From positions 34,517,858 through 34,581,857 of the forward strand of contig NC_133774.1 of assembly GCF_003597395.2 (NCBI RefSeq): a stretch of 64,000 nt of DNA. Reading direction: 5' to 3'. Position numbers and translations under genes: made by a program. The DNA comes from Chelonoidis abingdonii. Lineage: Eukaryota; Chordata; Testudines; Testudinidae. The notes beneath the pieces are model-generated. The model was given only the letters and a program-made list of their open reading frames with translations, was not told the origin of the DNA and ran no database searches. Of this stretch, positions 1 through 11,039 are shown in pieces (the first letter of the stretch is position 1; each line of letters begins with the position of its first letter).

Positions 1-555
1 CTGTGCTCTCTCAGCTATGAGCAGGCATTTTCCAGTCCTTCTAATCTTCTGTTTCCAAGGTTGTACTACAAAGGGCCCTCCCTCTCCACTCCCCTCCTCC
101 AAGGACACTAGGGGAGTGATTAAGAACTGGTTCAGAGGCAAGCAATAGTGCCCTGAACCTACCCCAGAGAAGAGAGAGCGCGAGACCCAGCAGAACAGTA
201 CCGGCAATTTGCCACAACTCATATTCCAAGCCAGGAAGATAAACTGAAGAGAATAATAAATTCTGACTGTTCAGTTTTTGTGATATCAAAAATAATAATA
301 AGAAATTTGAATATGAAGCACTTGTATAGTATATTCCACTTTTGAGAAGTTTTACTAACATTAACTAATTAAACTATCACAAGCTAGAAAACAAAATAAT
401 ATTATGAAGATCCATGTGTCAGGCTGTCTGGAGAGGCTCACAACTGTGAGTGCCAGCTTCAGAGAAGACTGTTACAAACCAGGGCACAAACACTAAATTT
501 GTTGTATGTTCTATAATTAGATTTCACCAACCAAGTATCGAGTGTGAACTCCTCA
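1..555. other. Upstream intergenic DNA, nothing recognised
   Basis: No exon, RNA gene or repeat that I can name. Short open frames here have no recognisable protein content. It lies about 4 kb upstream of the ITGA1 first exon. Confidence 0.5.
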
Positions 556-559
556 AGCA

Positions 560-910
560 CTGTAACTGCCTTAACATGGAATCACAGACAGTCCCCTCGG
601 GCAGTCTGGTCTGTCTTGGCACCCAGGCAAGCTTGCCTTTATGATAGATGATCCCTTACAACAAAACTCACAACAATATTCACTTACCCCTAATCAATTG
701 TACCTCAGATCTCACACCAAAGACAATACTTGGAACCAATCCTATAATAAACTATCTAAATGTTTATTAACTAGGAAAAAGAAATGAGTTATTTACAAGG
801 TTGAAGCAGGTAAACATATACACACAAATGAGTTACAATCTTGGGCTCCAATAGGTGATTGAAATTGCTGTAAAAATATGTAAGTGCTACATGACCTGTT
901 GGGCTGACCT
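560..910. repeat. LTR-like dispersed repeat fragment
   Basis: The stretch around 740-840, with a 'tttattaactaggaaaa' core and A-rich flanks, resembles a dispersed LTR-type repeat I recall from turtle genomes. I could not find its ends or a target duplication, so class and borders are tentative. It may be an older relative of the better-preserved LTR at 45157-46351. Confidence 0.3.
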
Positions 911-1089
911 AGCTAAGCATATTTTTGTGACATTTTACAAGAGGGTCAAAGAATTTCCAAGATCTTGAGATTTATTTTTAAATTAGTTTTTACTTTTCTT
1001 TTCCAGCCAACACAATATATGAGGGTTTTTTTCTGTGCTACTCTGATCTACTGAACCTGTCAGCATTTGATAGGGTGGTGTTCTCATTA

Positions 1090-1700
1090 AAAATTACCTA
1101 GCTGTCATGAGTACACAAACCCCACATTGAGCAACAAGGTGATAGGGAGCTGCTCTGGGCTCAGCCTGTTCTGCCCCACCACACCTGCAAGAGGTGCACA
1201 GGCTGAAGGCGGAGTCAAAAGGGAGCAGAACAGCTCACTTGGGGACACAACAGGGAAGAGACCAGACCTGCAACTTGCAGCACCTGAGAGAAGAACTGAG
1301 GGAAGGCAGGCTCTCTCCCTACAACAACTGCCTAAAGATCCTTCTCTGAGGGAAGGGACGACCTGCTTCAGGTATACCCTGAGACTGAGGGAGACATTTC
1401 CCCCCTCTCTGTCATGTGGACTCAGTTTATTTGTATTAATTCTCCTTCTTTTGTTTATGCGCTACCCCTGAAGAGGAGAGATTTGGAACTAACCTGACTG
1501 GAGGGCCAAGGCATGAGAGAAGGCAGACGCCCCTTCCAAAGGAAGAAAATTACCCTTCCCTGTCTGGCCATGAAGAGCCACTATGTGGTGAACTGACTCC
1601 CTTCACACTTTCCTGTACAGTCTGTGAACAGGGACAATAGAGGGGTGGTAGGAAGTGGCCCAGGAAGGGCCTTAAGGTGCTCCTGGGTGTTGGATCCTTT
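1090..1700. repeat. Unclassified dispersed repeat-like stretch
   Basis: GC-richer than its flanks. The open frame at 1127-1471 has low-complexity composition and no recognised domain, so I do not treat it as a gene. The sequence has the feel of a turtle interspersed repeat, possibly LTR-derived, but no terminal structure was found. Confidence 0.25.
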
Positions 1701-1710
1701 TGTTCCTCTC

Positions 1711-1824
1711 ATAGGGGCTGGAGGTGACAGCTAGTGGCGTTCTGTTACTATCTTTGTTGGGCCTGTCCTGTAGTAGGTGACTTCTGTGTACTCTTCTGGC
1801 TCTGTCAATCTGTTTCTTCATTTC
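1711..1824 (-). mobile_element. Penelope-like element, inverted 5' segment
   Basis: Read on the minus strand this stretch is open for about 38 codons and gives a basic peptide containing KKQIDRARR, then SHLLQDRPNK, then RTPLAV. I recognise this as the region of a Penelope-like reverse transcriptase ORF directly upstream of the peptide that starts at 1825 on the plus strand (SPQLKPLQR). The two segments are contiguous in the intact element but lie here in opposite orientation, so the 5' end of this copy is inverted. The boundary falls within a few bases of a shared 'agcccct/agccct' motif. Confidence 0.6.
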
Positions 1825-2703
1825 AGCCCTCAACTAAAACCTCTCCAGCGCATCATCAAGGATCTGCAACCTATCCTGAAGGATGATCCCTCACTCTCAC
1901 AGATTTTGGGAGACAGGCCAGTCCTCGCTGACAGACAGCCTCCCAACCTGAAGCAAATACTCACCAGCAACCACACACCACACATCAAAAACACAAACCC
2001 AGGAACCTATCCTTGCAACAAGCTCGTTGCCAACTCTGTCCACATATCTATTCAGGGGACACTATCATAGAACCTATTCACATCAGCCACACTATCAGAG
2101 GCTTGTTCACCTGCACATCTATCAATGTGATATATGCCACCATGTGCCAGCAATGCCCCTCTGCCATGTACATTGGCCTAACAGGACAGTCTCTGTGCAA
2201 AAGAATAAATGGACACAAATCTAACGTCAAGAATTATAACATTCAAAAACCAGTTGGCGAACACTTCAACCTCCCTGGACACTCAATTACAGATATAAAA
2301 GTGGCAATAGTACAACAAAAAAAACTTTAAAAAAGGATTCCAATGAGAAACTGCTGAATTGGAATTAATTTGCAAAGTAGACATCATTAAATTGGGCTTG
2401 AATAAACACTAGGAGTGGGGTCATTACACAAAGTAGAGCTATTCCCCCTACTGTTACTCACATCTGATTATCACTACAAAAGTTTTTTTTTCTCCTGCTA
2501 ACAATGGTCCACCTTAATTGATTACACTAATTATAGTTGGTATGGCAACACACATTTTTCATGTTCTCTGTGTGTATATATATAATTTTCCTACTGTATT
2601 TTCCACTACATCCATCCGATGAAGTGGGTTTTAGCCCATGGAAGTTTATGCTTAAATAAATGTGTTAGTCTCTAAGGTGCCACAAGTACTCCTCGTTCTT
2701 TTT
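1825..2703 (+). mobile_element. Penelope-like element, 3' part with GIY-YIG domain
   Basis: A truncated, decayed copy of a Penelope-like retroelement. At 1827-2330 the sequence encodes, across a frame change near 2013-2070, the end of the reverse transcriptase region (PSLSQILGDRPVLADRQPPN) and then a GIY-YIG endonuclease domain. The domain shows cysteine pairs (CQLC, CQQC), the core MYIGLTGQSL, and a downstream RINGH where the family carries R...H. A 3' non-coding part follows, ending in the tail at about 2618-2703 that is also dispersed alone elsewhere in this window. The frameshift and missing 5' part make it inactive. Homologues use the GIY-YIG nuclease to nick target DNA. Confidence 0.75.
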
Positions 2704-4400
2704 GCTATCACTGACAGTAGCCTTTATGAGATACTTTGGATGCTACCACAATACAAATAAATACTGATGATAATAATTCATAGGCAATTATGAATAACCT
2801 TGTCATCAGGGTTATTTCTAATCCCAAAGAATTAGTTTTACTCCCAGCCAGTATGTATATTTTCCACATGTGTACAGAAGATCACAGATGTAGTACAGAA
2901 ATATTTGAAATGGCTTTTCTTTCTTTCTTTCTTTCGAATTGTGCCTGGAACAGTTAGTTACACAATGGAAATAAATATTTTGATATACTATAAAAACGAG
3001 AGATACTCCCCCACAGTTACTTTGTTTATGTGTAAAGATAAGAAGGCAATAAAAAAAAATCTTTAAAAGGTAAATATTTGTCTTGCGGAAAAGAAAAAAT
3101 ACTAACATAACTTTTGCATAAACTCGGTCTTTTTATTGCTCGAGATTAGCATTGGTTTGGTTTAATTTTAGGCATAACTTCTATATCTGGAGAAAGTTAT
3201 ATTTGGCATCTTAAATGGGCACCAACAGTATCTAAGATCCAGATCCTGCAAAGATTTATATACTTGCTAAACTTTATGAACTGAGAGTAGTCGCATTGAA
3301 GTAAACAGGACTACTCAATGTGCAAAGTTAAACACGTGCACAAATTTTCACAGGATCAGACCCGCATTGATAAATTAAGTCTAAATATATTCAATCTTCT
3401 GAAAATCTGTATTTCCACAGACTTAACATGGAGGAAGTATGTTCAGGTGTTCTCATAACACTTAAGGCAGAAATAGAAAACACATTTTAACTATGACTAA
3501 TGGTCATTAGTTGCCTTATTTTATTAGCATCTGAGGAACTGAAAAAAATTCACTGAACTCCTGGCTCCAGCTCAAAAAGGGGAGGAGAATTCAGTAATGG
3601 CCCACAACATCTAAGTACTTCAGATTGTGTTTTGAACTCTATTTTCTTTCCATAGTGCAGCAATGCACCATCTCAGTTTCCTTTGTTTTGCAGAGTAATA
3701 CAATAACTTGGTAGTATGTTCAAAGATGAATCTCAGATCAATTATTCTGAAAGGAATATAACACAAACTGGACACAGCTCTGGAACATTAGAAAAGAATA
3801 AATATTGCCAGGCACATTTGCAGTGAGTTTAAAATATTCTGAACATAGTCACTGTTCACCCTGAACTTAGTTTAGCATTATTCATAGGGTTTATTCAGTG
3901 ATTAATTTGTGAAATTCCTGAGGGAGAATGGAAGAGACCACAAAAAGAATTTGGAAGTTGTGGGCAGAGGTAATTTTTGTCTTGAGCTTTAATGATAATG
4001 CAAAGCACATGCAAATGCAGAACAGAGCATGGAGGAAATGCATGCATCCTCTGTCTGGGAAGCCGTTGAAAATTTAGATCCCAGCAACACTTAGTTTGGT
4101 GGAGGAGGGGAAAAATTCCCCAATTTTCTCCTACAAGCAAGTGACTGGCTTTAGGACTGTGGTACAGCACATACACATTTTTAAAGAGTGATGTAAGTGA
4201 AATAAAACTAAAGTCACTCTCAGACTGGAAGTGTCTTGTAATCTGGATTTAACGCACTTCTCTTCATCGGTTTGATTTGTTTCATATGCTGACGGGAGGA
4301 AGGGGCACGAGAACAATGACAGGCCAGTTGTAATCCGGAGCCGGACATCCAGCTCTCTCCTACTGCCCTCCCACTCCCATCCTGGGTGGGGGTTGGCCGG
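2704..4400. other. Upstream intergenic DNA with a (CTTT)n run
   Basis: No gene recognised. A short TTTC simple repeat sits at about 2917-2935 and a palindromic dispersed repeat at 3232-3362. The 4300-4400 portion turns GC-richer toward the ITGA1 promoter. Confidence 0.45.
3232..3362. repeat. Palindromic MITE-like dispersed repeat
   Basis: It begins with 'agatcctgcaaa' and ends with 'ttttcacaggatcaga', so the two ends are near-complementary. The middle 'agtcgcattgaagtaaa' is typical of a short sauropsid inverted-repeat element. Related, more decayed copies appear near 9100-9250, 10835-10970, 35950-36050 and 55885-55975. Confidence 0.5.
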
Positions 4401-4404
4401 TAGG

Positions 4405-4450
4405 AGACACCCAGGAATTATAAAAGTGCATTTGTCCCTTTAAGGTTTGC
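4405..4450 (+). promoter_or_regulatory. ITGA1: Candidate ITGA1 core promoter: TATA-like box and CArG-like motif
   Basis: TATAAAA is at 4419-4425, and CCCTTTAAGG at 4436-4445, one base off the SRF consensus CC(A/T)6GG. A start of transcription about 30 bases after the TATA-like box would give a 5' leader of roughly 370 bases before the ATG at 4820. I recall CArG-type control of ITGA1 in smooth muscle from work on the chicken promoter, which makes the motif plausible. No start site can be proven from sequence alone. Confidence 0.35.
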
Positions 4451-4819
4451 TTTGCTCCCTGCAGGCTTTAGCCTAAACACTGAGATCTGACTTTATTTGT
4501 ACATGTCTCTCAGCTCTGGGATCCTGCCACGCGGGGGTTTCAAAGACCCAGAGACCGTCTGGGGTTAGGGGGGCGGTTGTGTGTGTGGGGGAAACTCATC
4601 TTGATGTGAAGAGAAAACTTGAAGGGACTGAAACAACAAACAGGAAATGCCTAGCCCGGCTGCTGCTCTTGCAGATGCAGAGAGGACCAGAGGCAGTTGC
4701 AGCGCACTGAGCTCTTCCCCCTAACAGGCACCGTGTGAACGAGCGAGCTAGCCCAGGGGATCTGCTCTGCTGCCCCCCGGCCCTGTCCTCCTTCACGGGC
4801 TATCCTTGCCACTGCAGCC

Positions 4820-4883
4820 ATGGGCTCCCAGCCCCTCCGTAGCAGAAGCCCAGGTGTCGCTGTCCCATGCGGGATTCTGACAG
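4820..4883 (+). CDS. ITGA1: Integrin alpha-1, coding exon 1 (signal peptide start)
   Basis: First coding exon of the alpha subunit of the alpha1-beta1 collagen and laminin receptor, a single-pass surface protein. It encodes 21 residues plus one base, including SPGVAVPCGILT, which parallels PGVAVACCWLLT at the start of human ITGA1. The ATG sits in a strong context (gccATGG). The exon ends CAG|gtgaga at 4883, phase 1, and joins exon 2 (50532) to complete an alanine and continue as LLHLCASFNVDVKN. The hydrophobic signal peptide is therefore split by the intron, with likely cleavage before FNVDV near residue 29. Intron 1 is about 45.6 kb and contains PELO. Upstream, 4500-4819 is the probable 5' leader. 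Confidence 0.85.
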
Positions 4884-4899
4884 GTGAGAGAACTCTCTC

Positions 4900-7580
4900 T
4901 CTTTCCCTCTTCTCTGAAGACCCAGATCTGCCAAGTCTCGCTCCTCTGCAGGGAGGCTCCCTTCTTAGGGAGGATGAATCTCTCAGGATATGGCACCAGA
5001 GTCGCTTCAAATCTCTATATCCATCATCCCTAGAAACCTCACTCCGCTCCTAGTGCCCCGGTTTAAGAGAGTTGGGTTTTTAAGAAACTTTATTTCGCTG
5101 GGCGTCAATCTCCTTTACACCCTAGCATCTCAGGAAAATACTCAAAAGGCAGGAGGGATGGGAGACAACAATACAAGTAGAAGCTGCTGGGCGAAGGGTG
5201 AGTTATGCAGGAACAACATTGATGAGTGTGAACTTTTTTCTTGGTTTCTGATATGGTTGACTGCAAAGGGCAATGTTAACTGTTCACACTGAGGAAGGCA
5301 AAAAAATGTTTCAGGGACGATAGCTCAGCCCATTAAGCATGTAGTATTTCCATTTAAGGACTTAATGTTGTTGGGGTTTTCTTTTCTTTTGCACAAAAGT
5401 GGGGGGGGGGGCAATTCAAGTACTGTGTGGACAACAATTTCTGATATGTTGGGGGAGTTGTGGCTAAAGCGTTTGTATTTAGGGAGAGAAAATTCAAGGA
5501 AATGGAAATGAGTTGAGGAAGTGCAAACATTCACATAACTGTGGGATTTGTCTCTCTGGGATACAGATTTCTTACAGTGTGAGCAAGGCAAAACAATTGA
5601 GCTGATAAAGTCTGAAATTAACCAATAAGCACGAAGAAATAAGCTTTATATAAATCATCCAAATAGAGAGTGACAGGAAGTGGGGGAAACGATAAGATCA
5701 TTTATATTGTTGAAAGTATTTTGTAACTCTTTTCTTCACTTTGGGATTGTTCTGAAGCGAGATTCATGTACAAACCTGAACAAGTGTAGTAATCTAGGTT
5801 TATCAGGTAGTTGATAGGTAGCACTTTGCAGATGTATATCACATCATTATAATTATTTCCTAAACTATTATTACATGATCCTTTCCCAAATCCTTATACT
5901 GTACTTGGTTTTGTGCAAGTGATGGTGGTGTTTCTTTGTGGAGGGGGGATATGCAGCTGCAGCAGTTTTAAACACTTATTTCTGGACTCCTTTTCCATCT
6001 GGAATTGAACAGTTAAAACTTGTATTGGCTACAGATGATTCAGCAAGAAAAGTGCAAATTTAAATGAACTCAAGAACTGCAAAAGATAAAGTTCTTTCAT
6101 ATATGTGCAACGTGGACAAATTAATAGTGCGATTATCTGAACTTTAATTGCCTAACTTTTATCTGACAATTATAACAACATCACATACACAGAGATTATT
6201 TTAATATCAAAACAATGAGGCTTCCTCAATTTTCACCCTCATTCACTCTCAGTCTGCTTCTACATAGCCCCTGAGCCTTCTCTCTACTGGAGCTCTCTCT
6301 GTTCAAGGGCACATTAATGTATTATTATTATTTATTAACCATGTTTATTATGGTAGTTCCTAAGGACCAACCAAGAATGGGCTACACAGAGTAGAAGTGA
6401 AAACACAGAATAGCAGACAGTTCCTACCCAGGAGAATTTACAATCTAACTAGACAAGCTAAAAACACAGTTTGAGAGAATGTTATATAACAAAACTATCC
6501 CATCTCTTCTTTTCTTACCCCTTCACTACCTCTTCTCTGTTCTTTTCCTCTTGTCCATAACAATTTCTCTATCATTTCTCAGCTGCTCTCCCCATAGCTT
6601 TTTGCATTCAGAGACCTCTCTCCCATTCAGGCCCTTCTGTCTTGTTCTAGACTGTTGCAAGTTCGCAAGTCCAAGATACACTGGTCACAACCCTTCTTCC
6701 TACCAGTGTCACCTCAGTCTTGCCTGGAGTCTGCTTTAGCCAGCTACTCTTCATACAGGTTCTGATCTAAGATAAGCAATGAAAAATAAGTTGATGGTAC
6801 AACTTTAGTTTGACTAAAAGGAGAGTTGGGTGACCCAACTGCAAACAAGATATTATCTAATCATAAAGAGGAAACTTTAGAAAATCATGTTAACATAAAC
6901 TATATGCACCTTTATCTTTTTTTATTTTATTTTTTTGTACTGCTCAGAGCGCTTGAAAATCAAGTACTGAACTGCTCCATTTAAAAAGAAAATAGAACCC
7001 TTTAAATTATCTAGGAAAACAAAACAGAAAGCTAGAAAAGGTAGGAGTGGGGGAGTGAGCGTAACAAGAGCTCATAGGTCCTACACCTACAAATCTGTCT
7101 TTTTCTCTCTGAGAATGAATGGGAGACAACATATAATCCTACACATTTTTGATTGAGCTCTTGGTACTTTTGACTTTTCTGAAATTTTTTAAAATAAAAT
7201 TGATTCATGAAAAAATGTAATGCATAGTAATAGATACTTAGCTGATGTCTTCTTGCTCATAGGGTCCTGCCCTACTGAAGTCAAAGGCAGAAGTCTCAAT
7301 ATCTCATTGGGACCAGGACCAGGTTTCTGGTGCGATGCAACTCAGCTAGGTGTTCCTCAAACTTACTGAGATAATATTTCTCTCTCCAGCAGTTCAGACT
7401 TTTGCCCATTAAAATGAACAACACATTCTTAAGCTCAGTGGGTGCAGGATCAGACCATGAGTGCAATACCCTGCTTGTAGTATATTTTTATACAAAACTA
7501 TTATAAGAAGCATTTTATTGCTTATAGAAGCTCTTAATGAACTAGGCTGTATTGATCTGTGTGTTCAAGCACTTGCTTAT
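4900..7580. other. ITGA1 intron 1, proximal part
   Basis: Intronic DNA without a recognised gene. A G-homopolymer lies at about 5401-5411. Around 6310-6475 there is an interspersed repeat-like stretch ('attattattatttatt' followed by 'ttacaatctaac') that I recognise only as a common sauropsid repeat. Open frames at 4990-5292 and 6479-6739 have no family resemblance. Confidence 0.45.
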
Positions 7581-7582
7581 CA

Positions 7583-7758
7583 CATATAGCTCAGTGGTTT
7601 GAGCATTAGTCTACTAAACCCAGGGTTGTGAGCCCAATCCTTGAGGATTTAGTGATTTGGGGCAAAAATCTGTCTGGGGATTGACCCTGCTTTGATCAGC
7701 GAGTTGGACTAGATGACCTCCTCAGGTCCCTTCCAACCCTGATATTCTATTCTAATGA
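7583..7758 (+). mobile_element. tRNA-derived SINE with CR1-type tail (Cry-SINE-like)
   Basis: The head carries a Pol III A-box region (tagctcagtggtttgagca) and a B-box-like stretch (gggttgtgagcccaatcc). A middle 'gggattgaccctgctttgat' follows, and the 3' end 'gacctcctcaggtcccttcc...gatattctat' is shared with CR1 LINE tails. This matches the tRNA-Lys-derived SINE family described in cryptodiran turtles. The tail explains mobilisation by CR1 machinery. The B box has lost the TTCGA core, so it is probably silent. Confidence 0.75.
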
Positions 7759-7969
7759 TTGATATGAAGTTCAATTGTCACATTGTAACTTCAGAGTTTA
7801 AGCAGAACTCCTAACTTTTGCATCTCTCGTTAACTTTTTTATCTTAATACTGCAACTTCTGTTTTAAATTGCCACCCTATGCTGCAGAAACAGGTGTTGT
7901 CAGATGCTACCAGTGTGGTGCTCTGCTACATTCAATGTTGATTTCAATCAGCTACGTGCGTGTGTTCCC

Positions 7970-8670
7970 TTTGTGTGCTGCCCCAGCTCTGCGCAGATAG
8001 CTGACACAGCAGACCCCGAGAGAACCCACAATGACCACAGATTCTAGTAAGGTACGAAGGCACTTCGGCCAGGTTTATTGTCAAATGAAGCACAATGATC
8101 GTTCCCTCTAGACTTTACTCTACAGGACATACTACGAATATGTGCCCCCTGGCAATGGACTCAGCTCAGTCAGTGGTGGGACTTTCCACTGCCCGCTAGG
8201 CTGGACAAAGACACTGCCCCAGGGATGCATTCTTATACACAGGTACAAACAAGTTACACATCACTCCTGACGTATTGAGGTGCAAGCCTTCTACGTAGCA
8301 AGGTACAACCCTCTACATAGCTAGGTGCCGCCTCTCACCTTGTACATGTTGGTTCGAACAAAACAACTCTATCCATCATATTTCCCTTTTGGCCCTGTCA
8401 TTGAGATGGGTTAGCCTGTTCCTTGTTATCTGTGTGAAGTGTACAAGTATGCAAATGTTCTGATATCTGGTGTCCAGTACCTTTTAGGTATGTCTCTTTT
8501 CGCAGCATCAGCCCTTTCCTTGTCAGCTTCTGTGAGCAGGGCCTGCCTCTGGCTCACAGCTTTACTTCATGTTAGCAAAGTCTTGACTATTACTTTAGTT
8601 CAGGTCTTAGGCCTCATAGCAGGCCTCTGATACCAAGGTTTATATCTCAGGACCTCCTCTTACTACAACA
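7970..8670 (-). mobile_element. Probable solo LTR of an endogenous retrovirus-like element
   Basis: On the minus strand this stretch begins near TGTTGTAGTAAG and has a TATA-like 'gtgtataag' (plus-strand 8230-8238). It then has a polyadenylation signal AATAAA (plus-strand 8074-8079) followed by a GT- and C-rich 3' part ending 'ggggcagcacac'. That order (TATA, AATAAA, U5-like end) is typical of a retroviral LTR. No internal coding region flanks it. I could not find a convincing target duplication, so ends are approximate. Confidence 0.5.
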
Positions 8671-8757
8671 GGCAAAATAATTTGATATGTTGGGAAGTCA
8701 GAAAGTTGACAATTGCTTTATTTAAAATTGAAATTCTGCTTAAAGAGACACTCTCAA

Positions 8758-8911
8758 CTCTCAGAGTGGTAGCCGTGTTAGTCTGTATTAACAAAAAGAA
8801 TGAGGAGTACTTGTGGCACCTTAGAGACTAACAAATTTATTTGAGCATAAGCTTCCGTGGGCTAAAGCCCACTTCATCAGATGCATGCAGTAGAAAATAC
8901 AGTAGGAGGTG
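8758..8911 (-). mobile_element. Penelope-like element 3' tail
   Basis: Reverse complement of the same tail that ends the element at 1825-2703. It contains the complement of 'gactaacacggct', the complement of 'ctaaggtgccacaagtact', and the hairpin-like 'agcccacttcatcagatgca'. It is a severely 5'-truncated insertion with no coding sequence left. Confidence 0.75.
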
Positions 8912-11035
8912 TGTGTTAGTCTTCCTGCCAGTTTATGTGGTTTTACAACCACAATTTCCAATTTTAAAATATATATATATATTGTTCTCTCCCATGTCAG
9001 CCACAAAAAAGACCTACACAAATAACAGGGAAACTGTTTAAATGACTGAGTTCAATTCTACAGGCCTTATGCTTGTGCTTAATTTTACACAAGCAAGTAG
9101 TTGCAAGAGACCAGATCCTCAGTTATGTAAACTGTCATAGGTCTTCAAAGTTTAAACCAGGTGAGGATCCGGCCCATAGACTTTAATGGGATTACTCAAA
9201 TAAAAAAGTTACTCAAATGTTTAACTATTTGCAGGATTGGGATCTCTATGGGACAACAGTGCATCTGGTAACAGTTGTCAAATACAAAAAAATAAATACA
9301 TTGGAAATACATAGCAAAATATTTCTTTCAGTTATAGTAACCTGAGATGATTATTTTAAGAATAGGCACAAAATTTTCAGATAGAAATATGACATATGTT
9401 GACAATGTCTCTTTAATTGTAGATGGCATAATTATAGTTTAAGGTGACTATAAACGTAGTTATGGATCATAGTTCCTAATTTGTATAAAGTTTTCAGTTT
9501 TTTGCTTGAAAAAGGAATCCAGTATCCCTAGAAATGTCTGCTTCTCTCCACTGCACAACAGAAGTAGATTACTGTATATGTGTTGAGTTGCAATCTCTCT
9601 TGCAGTCACTATGAAACATGGCAATCTTTAGTTTAGCAATGTTTAGTTTTGACAACACAGAACAGGTCAAAACTTGCATGAACTGAGTATTTATCTATTA
9701 TTTAGAGATATCCAGCCTTCTCCTGTCCTTTAAGATGCAGCAGTTCCATTGACATCAGTGGGACTGCTGGTCTGAGTAAAGATTACAGGACTGGGCTCAA
9801 AGAGTAAAGGAAAGATCTCTGATTTGAAAATGTATAATAATGCATATAGTTGAGCTGTCAAATAAAAGAGAAGACTTACATTTATGCAGCAAGAAGAAAG
9901 TATAAAATCCTTTTACGCTTGTTAGTTAAGCGCTACTTATAGCTAATTTTCACTTGAGAACAGCATGAGTCTTGCATTTGAAATTGTGTATATCTTAAGC
10001 AACACAAAAAGGAAAATCCAGCACTCAGCCTGTGTAATTGGCCATGTGCTGAGAAGATGCACAGTGTTAGAGAAAGAAGAAATTTTCTTCCCCCAACCAC
10101 AGCACAGTTGTGGAGCCTCTTTAGGTTTCAAAACAACCAGCTATTACAATTGAAAAGATGTTAAACTAAGTGCTTAGGGGTGTTTCAAATTGTGTTAATT
10201 AACTCAAGTTGCCTAACTTGATTTTTAAAAAGCACTTTTTTGCACGGTCCTCAACTCCCAGTGATTGAGGTGACCTCTGCAAGGCTTTCACCTAGTTCTG
10301 GAGGTGAGTGGTGGAAGGACACAGACGCCTTGCCCCACCATATTCTCTGTGGCATGCTGCTCACAGGCCTCATGCCAAGCAGGGCTCAGAACCATGCAAA
10401 GGGTGCACACTCCCTTTCTCTGCCATAGTGGAACCACACCAAGCCAACTGCACAGGAGCCTCTGCAGCTTCAGAGGCGGGAACCTGATTTGTCACAAGCT
10501 GCCAAAAGCAATGTCTGAAAAACGTGTCACAAAAATCAGCATAATGAATCTCTGAAAATATTCCCTACTCCAATATGTTGGATAAATAATTGACTAGCTG
10601 AAGTATTTAGAGCCCCCAAAAGGTCTTATGCTAAAATATAGAAGCATTTTTAAAAGTGAAAAAGCGAAGTAATATCCAACCTGCAATGCAAGGGAAATGA
10701 GAAACGCTCCTCCAGGTTCAGAAAAATGTATATCCGATAAATATTAAAAAAGGTGGGAGGAAACTCCTAAAGAAAAACTGAACACAACCCCCATCTAGAT
10801 TGTACGATTTTGTAATTGAAAAGAATGAACAAATATAAGACCCAATCCTAACCGTTACGTCTGTGCTTAACATTACACCTGTGAGTAGTGCCATTAATTT
10901 CCATGGGATTACACATGCTAATAGTTAAGCACGTATGTAAGTGTTTACAGAATGGAGCATTAGGCCTCTTATTCATAAACCCCATTAAATAGTATCCTTT
11001 GCCTTTGTGTGATACTTAGGACTCAGTCTTAGGAA
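8912..11035. other. ITGA1 intron 1 with decayed palindromic repeats
   Basis: No gene. An AT dinucleotide run lies at about 8968-8983. Palindromic MITE-like copies with 'catgggatta' or 'aatgggatta' centres lie near 9100-9250 and 10835-10970. The open frames between 9943 and 10555 show no known domain. Confidence 0.45.
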
Positions 11036-11039
11036 CTTA

